Positions 11,681 through 23,258 of a DNA stretch of 64,000 bases are shown here, piece after piece (the first letter of the stretch is position 1; each line of letters opens with the position of its first letter). The notes below the pieces were generated by a model, which was not told the origin of the DNA, did not search any database, and saw only the letters and a program-made list of their open reading frames with translations. Source of the stretch: Patiria pectinifera. Lineage: Eukaryota; Echinodermata; Asteroidea; Valvatida; Asterinidae. The translations under genes were made by a program, and so were the position numbers. Where the stretch lies: positions 5,999,001 through 6,063,000 of the forward strand of contig CM057135.1 in NCBI GenBank assembly GCA_029964075.1, read 5' to 3'.

Positions 11681-11699
11681 ATATTTGTTATTTGTATAC

Positions 11700-12500
11700 T
11701 GGTTCAAATGAGCTTTTTTTTCCAAATATCATTGGGCTCCATTTGTGATTAAGAACAGGATCACAGTTTGTGTATTCTTTGGAGTTTAATAATTGTATGG
11801 CAGTCATTTCAATTATTGAGCTATCATCAGTGAGATCACTCACAACACTAATGTTATCGCTATATTAAATGGCATTAGATTTCCTGCTACCTCTGGTGTT
11901 ACATTCACAAAGCCTCTGGGGTTTTGGGCATATCTTTCTGAATAGGCACGTCCAACCCCTTTAAAACCACAAGCTAACTAGCTGACATCGTAGCTTTTTG
12001 TTATCCTTAAATTATTCAAAAAGTGTTGTCAATGTTGATGTGGTATTTCATTTTGAAACTTACATACTTACTTTTTATGCAGGTAGACGTGAAGTTCAAA
12101 CATTTCTGCGAACTCACCATTTGATGTGCTCGTGGGAGGCCGTCCGCAATAAAGTAATGAATGAGCGGGTGAAACGGCAACTCCTTGTTCAGAAACGAGT
12201 GGACAGTTTTATGCGAATACAGTACAACAGTCATATATTTGAGGACTATAGTCTCAAATTGGCCGGGTACAATATTAGCAAGAGCGCTAGTAGAATCCAG
12301 CATGATGTAGTGTGTCTGAATCTCGTATGCCACAAGGCTGAATACCGAGTGGCATATGGAACATACTTATCTTCAAGCAGACTTGACACACACACGGAAG
12401 ATCCTCAGCAAACGTGTATATGCTGTGTCGAATTGTCACCATCCAAACCACAATGATAGCTGAGAAGTGACCACAGGATACAAATACTGAATGTTTATGA
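11700..12500. other. Segment between two related foldbacks, uncharacterised frames
   Basis: A plus-strand frame at 11998-12456 (152 codons) and an opposing minus-strand frame at 12016-12333 overlap here. The minus frame contains HSFLNKELPFHPLIHYFIA, which looks protein-like, but I do not recognise a family. Because matching foldbacks sit on both sides, the whole block could be a composite foldback element. Function unknown. Confidence 0.3.
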
Positions 12501-12502
12501 GT

Positions 12503-12625
12503 GCAATGGGAGGAATATTTTCATGAGGTGAAAGATTTTCTGTTACATTCAACGAGGCGTAGCCGAGATTAATGGAACAGCCAATCTTTCACCGAATGAA
12601 AATATTCCTTCCATTGCACGAATTC
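12503..12625. repeat. Foldback hairpin, copy 2
   Basis: GTGCAATGGGAGG ... CCATTGCAC with imperfect arms and the same layout as 11556-11680: a GATGG-type terminus, a GGTGAAAGAT inner block and a GAGGCGTAGCC loop. It is more diverged than copy 1. Confidence 0.8.
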
Positions 12626-13858
12626 AAAAACATTTGTCATGACTAGTTCACGTTTCACAGCAGTTTGCTACCGAGTTTTGTCTCGTAAAACTTCGCTCTT
12701 TACGACTTCCAGAACAGTTTATTCTGATTGATTTCACAACCACCTTAGAAGGTATGTGTTTGTAATATCTCGTTATTATTCGTTTCTAATTTGGGATTGT
12801 TTGGGTGCCATTTGGAAAGGTTTTTCCCGTACTCGTTTCGGCTTGACGCCGAGCTTCGAAGACACATTGCCAACATTTAATGTGTTTGGTTTCGGATTGT
12901 CTTTAGAGTTTTACAAAAATTACAGTTCTTAGAAGTGTTTCTTAGAAATGTTATCGACCCGTTGATTACAAGCTTTAGATTCATACATTTTGGTTGTAAT
13001 CTTGTCAGGGAAGTGATAATGGTTTACAGTGGTTCCCTAGTGGGGACTATTTGTTGTTCAGCTAGGTGCGGAGGATTATTAAGCTCAGACAGAGCGCGCA
13101 GACAGCCCACGCACGCGATCTGCGGCGGAGTGATATATTGCGTGTGATTTGCCTTTGCGTAGTCTCTCTTCAGGCGTTTACTAGTAATTGTGCTTTGGCG
13201 GCTTCGCACCATTTAGAGTTTGGAAGATGTAGTTTTTTTTCTGGGTTTACTTTTAGAATTGTAGTCAATGCCTACTCCTTTCTAGTAGCTCCTATTTAAT
13301 AAGGCTTATGTATCCTTCTTGGGTTTAGATCAATAGATTTGCCTGTAGGATTTCATACCGTTGCAGTAACTGATTACATGACCAAGCTGTTAAATATTTT
13401 ACATATGTTTCACGCAGCCTTCAACATCATTGTTTATTTCCTTAGACTTGCGTTAACTTATTTTAGAGAAGTAACATCTGCACAAGCATGGATATTTAGA
13501 TAGCTCACAGTTTGTTTGCAACTCCTTACCTGTACAATGTACTTATTAGTGCTTATTTTTTATTGTTTATTTGACAGGTGTAACCAACACAGTTGTTGAA
13601 TTAACTGCATTACTTGACGAGTTTCGGCAAAGAGATTAAGGAAGCTACAAAAGTTTTAACGCTCGTCCTCCGTCTCTTTATTATTACAACAACGTGTGAA
13701 AGCCTGGAAGTCTATTGAGTCCACAACATAATCCATTATTTGTTTAATGTAACACCTAAGTAGATCCTCGTCATTTGATATTTTATGGGAAAACAATACT
13801 TACGGTATTTCACTTTCAGTGATACAATTTCAAAATGCAATTTGTTAAAGTCAAGAGC

Positions 13859-13859
<1 letters not shown>
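12626..13859. other. Spacer, no gene recognised
   Basis: Mixed AT-rich DNA with one CpG-containing patch at about 13080-13130. Frames are short and lack similarity that I recognise. A splice-donor-like AAG/GTATGT occurs at about 12748, but without supporting coding sequence. Confidence 0.4.

Positions 13860-13899
<40 letters not shown>
13860..13899. repeat. (TAA)n microsatellite
   Basis: About 13 uninterrupted ATA/TAA triplets. Confidence 0.95.
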
Positions 13900-14790
13900 G
13901 CATATTTAACTTGCATTTTTTACATTTGTTTAAAATTTGAAGCAATTAATTGGTAGAATTTAATATAGGTTTCTACAGTCAATTTATTTAGAAATCTGTT
14001 ATCTGTTGATATTATTGGTCATATTCGCCCGAAGCCATTTTTTAAAAAGAAAATAACAATTTTGTGCTCTATATTTTGTCTCCCTAATGTTTTTCAAACT
14101 GTATGAGGGTCATTTTGGAGACTTTGCTGAAAGTCACACAGGAGACCGTCTCCCAAATCCTCTTCAGTTTATACAGATTATTATATAGTTCAAGTGTCTT
14201 AAACAGTTCTGATGTCTGGTAATAAAATGTAAATGCATATAGTTTGTTCATTCATTGTAAGGTATATAGAACAGAGTACATTATTTTCTTTGCTGGCATC
14301 CGTCGTGAATATAGACGTTCAACATGATGAACAGGAAATAAATTACTAAAACAGGCATAATTGATTCCGCCGGGGGGGGGGGACCTAAAGAATATTTCCT
14401 CATCGAGGAAATAGCGGCGAAGGAATTAATAGTCCTGCCCCCACCGCTGCTCCAGCGTATGGCTTTATGAATGTTCACAATAACGCTATAGGCCTTGTAA
14501 TAATGCATGTAGTGCAAACAATATTTCTTCGAGGCGACACTTTCATATTTGGTATTCTTTTCCGATCACATCATCCACAAGCGATTTCTACCCACGGCGT
14601 TATTAAGTTCCTTTTTTTCATTTAAGGTCGGACGGTAATGGGGAAACGGTTATGGAATTGCTTGCTTTGATTTTTTTGACCACGGAAATTTCACAGATTA
14701 TCATTTTTCCCATTTTATTTCTTGGTTCAGAGTTCCAGACACCGTCGGCGATTGTTTTTTTTCCCCTCAGTCGTGAAATAAGAACCATAG
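13900..14790. other. Spacer, no gene recognised
   Basis: AT-rich; holds a G10 run at about 14372-14381. No coding signal. Confidence 0.4.
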
Positions 14791-14794
14791 AATT

Positions 14795-15330
14795 AGCCTT
14801 TTGCGAATTAAATTTGAATGAAATCGGGAACCCTAACTTCCTCAAGTCAAATGCTTGAGATATATTTGAATTTGCATTCTCCAATCCAAGACACTGTTGC
14901 TAAATCACGTGATCCAGTGCAAACCTAACACTAGCAACCCCCATCTCTGAAGTGGTCAGGTGTCTTTGCGTCATTCTCACCCAATGTGAACAATGTACTG
15001 TCGCTGGACGTCAAGCGTATAAGAGCTTGCTCCGGTTAACAGTCTCACTGGACCGCTGTGCTGATCACTCCCAAGTGTGCTCTTTCCTTTGATGCTCAGT
15101 GGACCGTGGTTTCCCACACTGGCTCCATTGGAAAGTGCACACTTTCAATGAGACTGTTACGCATGTAACAAGTGTACACTTGAGAGTGATCAGCACAGGG
15201 GATCAGTGTGAGGCTGTTAACCGAATCGCGTGGTATAGCAACAGTGTTTTTGGTCTGGAGAATTCAAATTCAAACACATGCCAAGCATTTCAAAAAGTCA
15301 GGGTTCCCGATTTGAAATTAAAGAGAGATC
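14795..15330. repeat. Large imperfect inverted repeat (about 0.5 kb foldback)
   Basis: The left arm (14795-14910), with CTAACTTCCTCAAGTCAA and GACACTGTTGCTAAATCACG, pairs with the right arm (15220-15325), with CGTGGTATAGCAACAGTG and CAGGGTTCCCGATTT. Nested inner pairs include CCGGTTAACAG (15035) with CTGTTAACCG (15218) and GTGCTGATCACTC (15059) with GAGTGATCAGCAC (15184). The dyad centre is near 15110. This is consistent with an old foldback transposon or an inverted duplication. Translated frames here follow from the symmetry and are not genes. Confidence 0.7.
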
Positions 15331-15547
15331 GACAGATCGCACCCAACATATACAGTAAGGAGACTCATTTAATAACAGCCGAGGATAATCCATACATGGG
15401 GACTAAACAAAATATGTATACATTAAAGGGAAAATACAACATTTGCAAACATCAAAAAAATAAAACTACCAAATCATTTTAGAATACCTTGCTGGACTGA
15501 CAGAGTAAAGCATCCTGTACAATCATGGCACCTGGTATACTGTCATT

Positions 15548-15640
15548 TTCAAGAAAAGTGGTATTTTTGTATCAATTTCCAACGCTGGTCGGTCGACCAG
15601 CGTTGGAAAAAAATGGCTTTTTTTTTCAAATACTGGCCCC
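15548..15640. repeat. Dispersed hairpin repeat, copy A
   Basis: TTTCAAGAAAAGTGGTATTT leads to a perfect 28-bp palindrome centred on GGTCGGTCGACC (15577-15604), then TTTCAAATACTGGCCCC. The same order of blocks recurs at 51848-51935. Confidence 0.75.
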
Positions 15641-15693
15641 AATTGACCATCGCACTTGTTTGCAATCGATTACACACCTATGAACGGGTACAA

Positions 15694-15782
15694 GCCAGCT
15701 AGACTGGTTCCCTGACCTTACAATTCCCCAATGTATGTAAACTGATCTGTTTCTTCTTTTATGGAGTCAGGGAACCAGACTA
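15694..15782. repeat. AGTCTGGTTCCC-type inverted repeat, copy A
   Basis: TAGACTGGTTCCCTGAC is paired with GTCAGGGAACCAGACTA around a loop of about 55 bp. It is related in its termini to the double hairpin at 40678-40821. Confidence 0.7.
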
Positions 15783-15929
15783 CAGGAAAATGATTGTTTT
15801 TCTTGGTTTTTATAGCATTTTCGAACCCAAAACCTCAAAAAATCGGTGTACCTTTTATTTGCTATATATTTCCAACCCCCCAATTTCATCCATTTCTGAA
15901 AATTACAGCAAAAGCAAATGATGTATATT

Positions 15930-16080
15930 TCCTTTAAGGAGACAAATTAATAACAATCCTATACAAATATATACATTAAGGAGACAAATTTAATAACAAT
16001 CCTATAAAAATATATACATTAAAGTGACAAATTTAATAACTCGAATATTTTCTTATATTAAGGAGAAAAATTTCACAGCA
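15930..16080 (+). repeat. Short minisatellite, about 55-bp unit
   Basis: About three units of AAGGAGACAAATTTAATAAC plus AATCCTATAAAAATATATAC. An isolated related block is at 15355. Confidence 0.8.
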
Positions 16081-16844
16081 ATCGAATAGTATACATCTAT
16101 CCCTGCGCGAACCCACAGTACACCGTTTTTGAGTGGCGTGACACTTTTTTTTTTGCATAAAACAAACAAAAATGGGGTCAATGAAGGTCACCTTCCATGT
16201 AATTTTCAATCAATCCTTGCTGAATAAGCAGGTTTAGTCAAGTTTGGCGCCAGTGTAAGCCGAAAAAAAGAGAAAAGTTCGATGGCATCCCGAAAGGACA
16301 CCATAGAGACACCATGTAGTTTGACTGAGGCTCTGGTGGCGAGCCAAAAACTGCGGTTTGTTTGTGTTTTTAATGTGGTGAGAACCCCTTCCGAATTGTG
16401 TAAACACAAATAAGAAAAAGGAAAACAAATCTTGTGAAATGGGTTGAACGTAACTCACCGGCCTCCTTTAGGGAGCGCCTAAATGTAACGGTTTAAGTTC
16501 TTGTCACAACTGTCACAGCAGGGTTAAGGAGACATTTACACCAGTTCACTTTGTACACGTTGAAAACTACATAATCCACCGAATTATTCATGTATTATGG
16601 AGGCAATTGTTACTCGTTCAAATGTTGGACACAACTGCAATAAATTGTATATCTGGCATTGACTGAGGCGCCCCACCCCCAAAAGGCCATGACCGGGTTC
16701 AAATATGCATGTATGCTCAAAGGAGAAAATGAAATTAATATATTTTCTCCTAAGCTAAGGCATACTCCTATAATCTAAGGCATAAAAATCTGGTATATTT
16801 TCTCATTATTGGTTATTAAGATGTATCAGAGAAAATTCTCCAAC

Positions 16845-17212
16845 TGGATTTATTAGAGTTGTTACAGATTTGCCCGTGAGGATATTTATCAATTTGGTCA
16901 CCTGCCTCAATACAAGAGTTCGCAAGATTGTACAAGATGTACGAGATGTCCTTAAGCATTTAGGCCAGGGTCTTGAATTGTTGTTCCTCTTTGTTATCAA
17001 CTACAATTAGTAAATTGGATTTGTTGAGGACATGAGTTTATCGTGGGATTGAGCGACTCCAGTCACCTGCTTCAATGCAAGAGATGCCGGGATTGTACGA
17101 GATGTACTCACCCATTCATCCCAGGATCTTGACAATCTCTCATCCCTGAATTTATACACCCTAAAATGTTGTTCCTCTTTGTTCATCGACTTCAATTAGT
17201 AAATTGGATGCG
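16845..17212 (+). repeat. Tandem duplication, about 185-bp units
   Basis: Two units (about 16845-17030 and 17031-17212) share GGTCACCTGCCTCAATACAA/CAGTCACCTGCTTCAATGCA, GATTGTACAAGATGTAC and TTGTTCCTCTTTGTT blocks. They are moderately diverged. The Gypsy fossil begins just after the second unit. Confidence 0.75.
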
Positions 17213-17228
17213 TTGAGGACAATAGTTT

Positions 17229-17496
17229 GTAGCGTTTTCAGATTATCAATTCTTAATTATCAATTCGTCTTAATTCTTAGTTAATTATCACATTTTAATT
17301 ATCAGTGTTCCTTTTGAACTGTTTAATGATTAATTCTCCTGAATGCATTACTCATCGTTTTCCTTGTATACACATACACCCACACAGTGCCTATGCAATG
17401 TGTAGTCCCTATACTTTTATACAGAGCAAATGAAACTCACTGCCCACACACAAGTCATTGGTCAGTTTCTTAGTACAACCAAGTTACTTTCAAGAT
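17229..17496 (+). repeat. 5' LTR of the Gypsy fossil
   Basis: 268 bp, matching 20999-21266 over its full length. It contains AT-rich repeats of TTATCAATT and a TACTTTTATACAGAG block that may be the promoter region. Confidence 0.92.
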
Positions 17497-17739
17497 ATCC
17501 TATCCATTCCCCAACAAATTGGTGACCTAGACAACATTGAACACAGCAACTTGTCGATCCAGTGATACCGACAATTGAACTTCATCAAAACTGAACTGCT
17601 ACAACATTGCTGAACTATGACTACTCCCAGTACCAGCACCAATGTTAATCCGCCCATCGCTGCGGTTAGTTTAAAATTGCCAAATTGCGTTTTGGCCAAA
17701 TGACCCACTCATTTGGTTCATTCAAGTTGAGGCCCAAAT

Positions 17740-18390
17740 TTTAACTCGTGGTGTTACTTCAGAGGAGACGCGTTACGCATATGTAATCTCGTCCCTTCAA
17801 CCCTCCATCACACAAGAAGTGCGGGACATTCTCATCAACCCGCCTTCCACCCAGCCCTACACAACGTTGAAGGAGGAGCTAATCAAGCGGACTTCTGAAG
17901 AGTTGGGGGACCGGAAACCATCCCAACTTCTGCGCAAAATGCAACAGCTGCTTGGTGAGTGCAAGTTGGAGAAATCCATCTTCAAGCAACTGTTTCTCCA
18001 ACGCCTGCCTGGCAACGTACAACTCATGTTGGCCTCCACCGCCGATGATGTCAACATTGAGCAGTTGGCTAAACTGGCCGACAAAATTGTGGAAGTCACA
18101 CCTCTTCCCAGCCATGTTGCCACGGTAACCACTGGGGAGAGTTCACCTTCCAAGGCTACGCGATTTCAACAACTAGCTGAACAAATCACCCTGCTTAAGG
18201 CACAAGTTTCTGCCTTGTCCAGTCAACCTCAGCGTCGTAGCCGCAGCCAGTCCCGTGATCGCCATCGACACACCAGCAGTCCATCTCCCAATACTCTCCG
18301 CTGGTATCATCGCAAGTTTGGTCTTCGGGAAACGGCCCAGCCAGCGACTAACGGCGACAAGCTCTGCTGGCCCGTCCTCATCTAGTCGCC
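17740..18390 (+). pseudogene. gag-like region of the Gypsy fossil
   Basis: Encodes the capsid-like stretch typical of invertebrate Gypsy elements (QPYTTLKEELIKRTS, LPGNVQLMLAS) followed by an Arg/Ser-rich tail at about 18230-18290. Fossil; not expected to work. Confidence 0.8.
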
Positions 18391-18399
18391 TTTTCTATG

Positions 18400-20960
18400 T
18401 AACGGACAGAGCAACGACACACCGATTTCTCATCGACACAGGAGCAGAGGTAAGCGCCATACCATGTTCCTCTCGTGAACGTTCTCACCGTCGTCACGGT
18501 CAAGATCTTCAAACAGCCAGTTCCTCAGCAATAGCTACTTACGGAGAAAGATCTTTGACTCTCGACATTGGACTCCGGCGACCATGCCGCTGGGTTTTCA
18601 TTGTTGCTGATGTCCAACACGCAATCATAGGCGCTGATTTTCTGCGACACTTTAACTTCCTTGTTGATCTTCGCCATCGCAGATTAATTGATGCAACAAC
18701 TACATTGAGTGTTACAGGAACATCCTCGGATGCACCACTGCTCAGTCCTGTCCTCGCGACGCCAACCTCATCACAGTTCGCGGACATTCTGAAAGATTAC
18801 CCCGACATTACGAGACCTTGCTATCGTGACACACCAGTGAAACACAATGTCACACATCACATCGTCACGACAGGTCAACCTTCTACCGCACGTCCACGCC
18901 GTCTTGCACCGGACCGTCTTAAAGTAGCGAAAGACGAGTTTCAACACATGATGGACTTAGGCATCATTCGTCCATCGGACAGTAACTGGTCATCTCCCCT
19001 TCACATGGTCCCAAAGAAATCAAAGAGTCATCATCAACCCTGCAAAATGTCGGTTTGGAGTGAACTCACTTGAGTTCCTCGGACACCAAGTCGACTGCCA
19101 CGGGGTACGTCCACTCGCAGAAAAGGTCAGTGTAATCTTGAACTTTCCTCAACCTACTACACTGACAAAGCTGAGAGAGTTTCTTGGACTTGTTAATTTC
19201 TACCGCCGCTTCATCCCACGGTGCTCTCAGGTCCTTCATCCTCTCACAGCTCTGCTGGCTAACACTGGAAAAAAGTCGGCACCGATCACATTCAATGACG
19301 CAGCTACAGCCTCATTTGAAGAAATCAAAGCTGCTCTCGCAAACGCTACCCTCCTCACACATCCCAAGCCAGATGCTCCGCTGAGCGTCATGACGGATGC
19401 TTCGGATGTTGCAGTAGGAGCTGTTCTTCAACAATGGGTAGATGATTCATGGCAGCCGATCTCATTCTTCTCCAAAACGCTCCAACCAGCCGAAACGCGC
19501 TACAGCACCTTTGGACGAAAACTCTTAGCTGTGTGTCTGGCCATTCGCCATTTCCGTCACTCGCTCGAGGGTCGAGAGTTTCACGTGCTCACTGATCACA
19601 AGCCCCTCACATACGCTCTGTCAGCATCAATGGACAGACATTCCCCACGTGAGATTCGCCATCTTGATTTTGTTTCACAATTCACTTGTGACATCAGATA
19701 CGTCAAAGGTGGTGACAACTCTGCCGCGGACGCTCTTTCGCGTATCGAGCTCAACTCCCTCAGCCCAGAGCAGTCCCACACACCCATCGATTTCAACAAG
19801 ATGGCTGAATTACAACGACAGTGTGACGAACTCCAACAACTTCTTCAATCCTCATCTTCGCTGTCTTTCAAGGACATGCCACTCCCATCATGTGACACGA
19901 CCCTTACCTGCGACATGTCCACAGGTAATCCACGACCATTCGTCCCAAATGACTTGCGACGTCAGGTATTCAATGCTTTTCATTCCTTGTCACACCCTGG
20001 TTTTCGTGCTACTCAACGCCTCATCACAGACCGTTATAGACCGTTACACATAGATCTAGTTGGTCCTTTGCCACCTTCCGATGGATGCCGTTACATCCTG
20101 ACTTGCATTGATCGCTTCACGCGATGGCCAGAAGCCATCCCACTGCCTGACATCACAGCAGAAACAGTAGCCCGTGCTTTAATCACTAGATAGGTTGCTG
20201 CATTTGGTGTACCATCTACCATCACAACTGATCGTGGTACTCAGTTCGAATCAGCCCTTTTCGGCGCTCTCACCAATATGCTCGGTACCAAACGCATCTG
20301 CACCACAGCATACCACCCAATCGCGAATGGACTTGTCGAGAGATTCCATCGCCAACTAAAGACGTCGATAAAGGCGCAGTTGAATCCTAACAACTGGACA
20401 GAAACACTACCACTTGTTCTTCTTGGAATCCGCACAGCAGTCTAATCCGATTTCCATCACAGTGTTGCTGAACTCGTATCTGGCTCTACCCTTCGCTTAC
20501 CTGGCGAATTTTTCGACAGTTCTAGTGACATTGCTGAGTTGGACCCGACAAACTATGTTCATCGCCTGAAACGCACCATGCATGAACTTCAGCCACCAAC
20601 ACCCCGCGCACAACAACGAACAAAAACCAACGTTCCAGACGATTTACATTCATGTACCCATGTTTTCGTTCTTCGAGATTCTGTGCGCAAACCCCTACAA
20701 CCACCATATGATGGACCGTACAAAGTTCTCAGCCGTTCTGCTAAACACTTGTCGTCGATTTGAACAATCGCACAGACACTATCAGCATCGACCGACTGAA
20801 CAGTGTTCATTTAGACACTTCTTTTCAGAACACCGCAGTTCCGAAATCATCGCATCAGTCCAACCCCTCAGTTGATGTTCATCCTGAGAACACTAATAAC
20901 GCAACTCGCACAACCCGTTCTGGACGTAGAGTGCATTGGCCTAAACGCTATGTTACATTC
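18400..20960 (+). pseudogene. pol region of the Gypsy fossil (PR, RT, RH, IN)
   Basis: Protease (LIDTGAEVSA), reverse-transcriptase parts (RPSDSNWSSPLHMVPKK; FLGLVNFYRRFIP), RNase H (FSKTLQPAETRYSTF, LTDHKPLTYAL) and integrase (HIDLVGPLPPSDG, TTDRGTQFES) are recognisable in the standard Gypsy order. It is broken, with several breaks. Confidence 0.88.
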
Positions 20961-20998
20961 GCTCGTTAATTGCCACACATTCACTGGAAGAGGCTCCT

Positions 20999-21266
20999 GT
21001 AGCGTTTTCAGATTATCAATTCTTAATTATCAATTCGTCTTAATTTTTAGTAAATTATCACACTTTAATTATCAATGTTCCATTTGAACTTTTTAATGAT
21101 TAATTCTCCTGAATGCATTACTCATCGTTTTCCTTGTATACACATACACCCACACAGTGCCTATGCAATGTGTAGTCCCTATACTTTTATACAGAGCAAA
21201 TGACCTTCACTGCCCACACACAAGTCATTGGTCAGTTTCTTAGTACAACCAAGTTACTTTCAAGAT
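20999..21266 (+). repeat. 3' LTR of the Gypsy fossil
   Basis: 268 bp, pairs with 17229-17496. A polypurine-type GGAAGAGGCTCC lies just upstream, as expected before a 3' LTR. Confidence 0.92.
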
Positions 21267-21370
21267 CATTGTTTTAAGGAACTATATTACTCATTCCTAG
21301 TCATTTTTCTGAGACTCAAGGAAACCACGATATGACTAAGTTTCCCATTCTTTATGGTGTTCTATATCTG

Positions 21371-21535
21371 GGATCCCCGCGCCTCGGGGGACCCCGCCTC
21401 GGGGGACCCCGCCTCGGGGGACCCCGCCTCGGGGGACCCCGCCTCGGGGGACCCCGCCTCGGGGGACCCCGCCTCGGGGGACCCCGCCTCGGGGGACCCC
21501 GCCTCGGGGGACCCCGCCTCGGGGGACCCCGCCTC
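21371..21535. repeat. 15-bp GC-rich tandem array, about 11 copies
   Basis: Unit CCTCGGGGGACCCCG, nearly identical throughout. Each unit is a small self-complementary hairpin (CGGGG-GA-CCCCG). Because 15 is a multiple of three, every frame stays open and gives artificial repeat proteins on both strands; none is likely real. It begins about 105 bp after the Gypsy 3' LTR. Confidence 0.95.
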
Positions 21536-21540
21536 ACGTT

Positions 21541-23258
21541 TTTTTTTCTGGGTGTTGTGCATGCGCAATGACAATGTGTAATTTGAGAAGCACGCACAGG
21601 TTGCGTTTCCTTTGTGTCAGATGTCGGCTATTGTATTGTATACGTGCAGCTCTCCTATGCTAGCACGCACGTGTTTGTGCTAGTTGTCGACTTTTCTGCA
21701 TCAAGCATTGTTGGAAGTGGTTTCGTTCCCATGTGCATGTACGACTTTACCTTTGCGCCGCCTCTTGTTAAGAAAATAAACATTGTATTGTTCTAAGCTG
21801 AACGGCCGGCTACTTAGTGCTATCATCAGGCATTATAGGAAGTGGTCTTCTCGGTTTTTGTAGTGGTATGTATAATGTACATGAACGTAGCATATACCTT
21901 TGTACGGCCGTGTTTGTCGATGAGTCTGTGTTCAATGTTAATTACCGGGATTCAGAAGGGAATATGGAATCTTCACATTTTTTATGTTTTATATTGTCCT
22001 GGCCACGTGGTAAACTCACCCGGGGCCATCTATCACCAGATCCTAGTATGGACCATAGTACGTCCTTTAGAGGGGGTGTCAGTCTTGTGATCCTACTGGA
22101 GGGGTTGGAATTGGCGGGAAAACCCTGTGTACTTGTGCACATTTACATAGGCTTGTGTACAAATGCACTATAAACATTGGGATTAGTTTGATCACCCCTG
22201 TGACCAAAATGGAATGTCTAATGGGTTATGTCTGTGGTTTTAACGGCTGTTTGGGGCCTGAGAGATACTCCAGACATGCCAGGGGTGAATGGGCTGGTTG
22301 TGAGGGTCGGGTGGCTCAAATTACATGTGGTGAAGTTGACGTTCCATACAATCACTGCATAGTAAATATTAAAGGGGCTCGCTCCAGCAAGAGTTAAAAT
22401 TTGTATTGACATTTGATTTGATAGGTATTAATATGCTCATGCTTTTTAGGCAATCCTTGAGTTTATTTGTAAAAGTCCATGTAGTGTTGGGCCTATATAT
22501 GTATATGGCAGTTGACTTTTAATTGGTTGAACAAATAGGCGTACACATTATGTATTTGCTTCACATGAGTTAAAATTACTGCACCTTGGTTGTCCTTGCC
22601 TTAATAAATCTCTGTTAATTTTTAGCGTTTTCAGAGCAAAATATTACAAAATGGTTTGAACTATACGTTGTCTATATCGTGTTTCATTTTTCTTGATATG
22701 GTCCATGATGGTTTAGGTAACATTTTCTTATTTAACCCTAACCTTAAAGGTAGTATACACCATTTGCTTTTACTGTAATTTTCCAAAACAAATATAGTAA
22801 ATATTGTGACGCTGACCTATTTTGAAATTTCTTTTGTTCATAAATTTCATTTACAAATTGTAAAAAATGCACTCGTGAAATAATGAGGACTTGTTCAAAA
22901 TATTGGACGGATCAACCCATCCACCCTCGCCCCCGGTGGTATGTACTAGTATGCACAATGTAGTCTGAATGCTCTTTGCGCATTTACAAATATTTGCCGA
23001 AAGTATTACTTTTGTTAATTCTTTTTAGATGATGCAACGTTATACGTTACTTCATCCTGGAGTACCCGCAGTCCTTCATGGAGCTGATAACAATATCCTT
23101 TAAAATCTATGCATTTTCAATTTGCATGTCAAAGTTGTGATGATGGCCCATTTGGTGTTCTTGGTAATGACAGGATTATTCAAAAGGTGTTGTATTCTTC
23201 TCTGAAGAGCAGTTATAAAAAAGTGTGCATATTAAACTTAATGTTTTCCTACTACGAG
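21541..23258. other. Spacer or upstream region of the integrase-core gene
   Basis: No confident coding exon. A partial end of the TTAAAGGTAxxATACACCAT MITE family is at about 22744-22775. The 5' exons and promoter of the gene that follows probably lie here but cannot be placed. Confidence 0.4.

Larger units (their letters stand above)
15331..16844. other. Repeat-rich spacer
   Basis: Contains the small hairpin elements and minisatellite listed separately. The remaining sequence is AT-rich without recognised genes. Confidence 0.4.
17229..21266 (+). mobile_element. Ty3/Gypsy LTR retrotransposon, broken fossil with both LTRs
   Basis: A 4.04-kb copy with two 268-bp LTRs in direct orientation (TGTAGCGTTTTC start). 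Parts in order: gag-like region (about 17750-18390), aspartic protease (LIDTGAEVSA near 18428), parts of reverse transcriptase, RNase H (MTDASDVAVGAVLQ near 19390), a zinc/integrase region with TDRGTQFES (20230) and a C-terminal tail. I count about 9 LTR differences in 268 positions (roughly 3-4%), so the insertion is of moderate age. It is broken, with several breaks, and is shorter than intact family members (usually 4.5-6 kb). The clade within Gypsy is not assigned. Confidence 0.9.

Noticed and set aside
14618-14884. Minus-strand frame with ISQAFDLRKLGFPIS and a similar plus-strand peptide near 15260
   Set aside because: Both come from the arms of one inverted repeat.
17229-21266. Retrovirus with an envelope gene
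   Set aside because: Nothing resembling an envelope frame lies between the pol region and the 3' LTR; it is a plain Gypsy fossil.
21352-21597. Repeat proteins on both strands ([10 protein letters not shown]-, RRGPP- and SGDPA-type)
   Set aside because: Produced by a 15-bp tandem array that keeps all frames open; no start context, splicing or homology.
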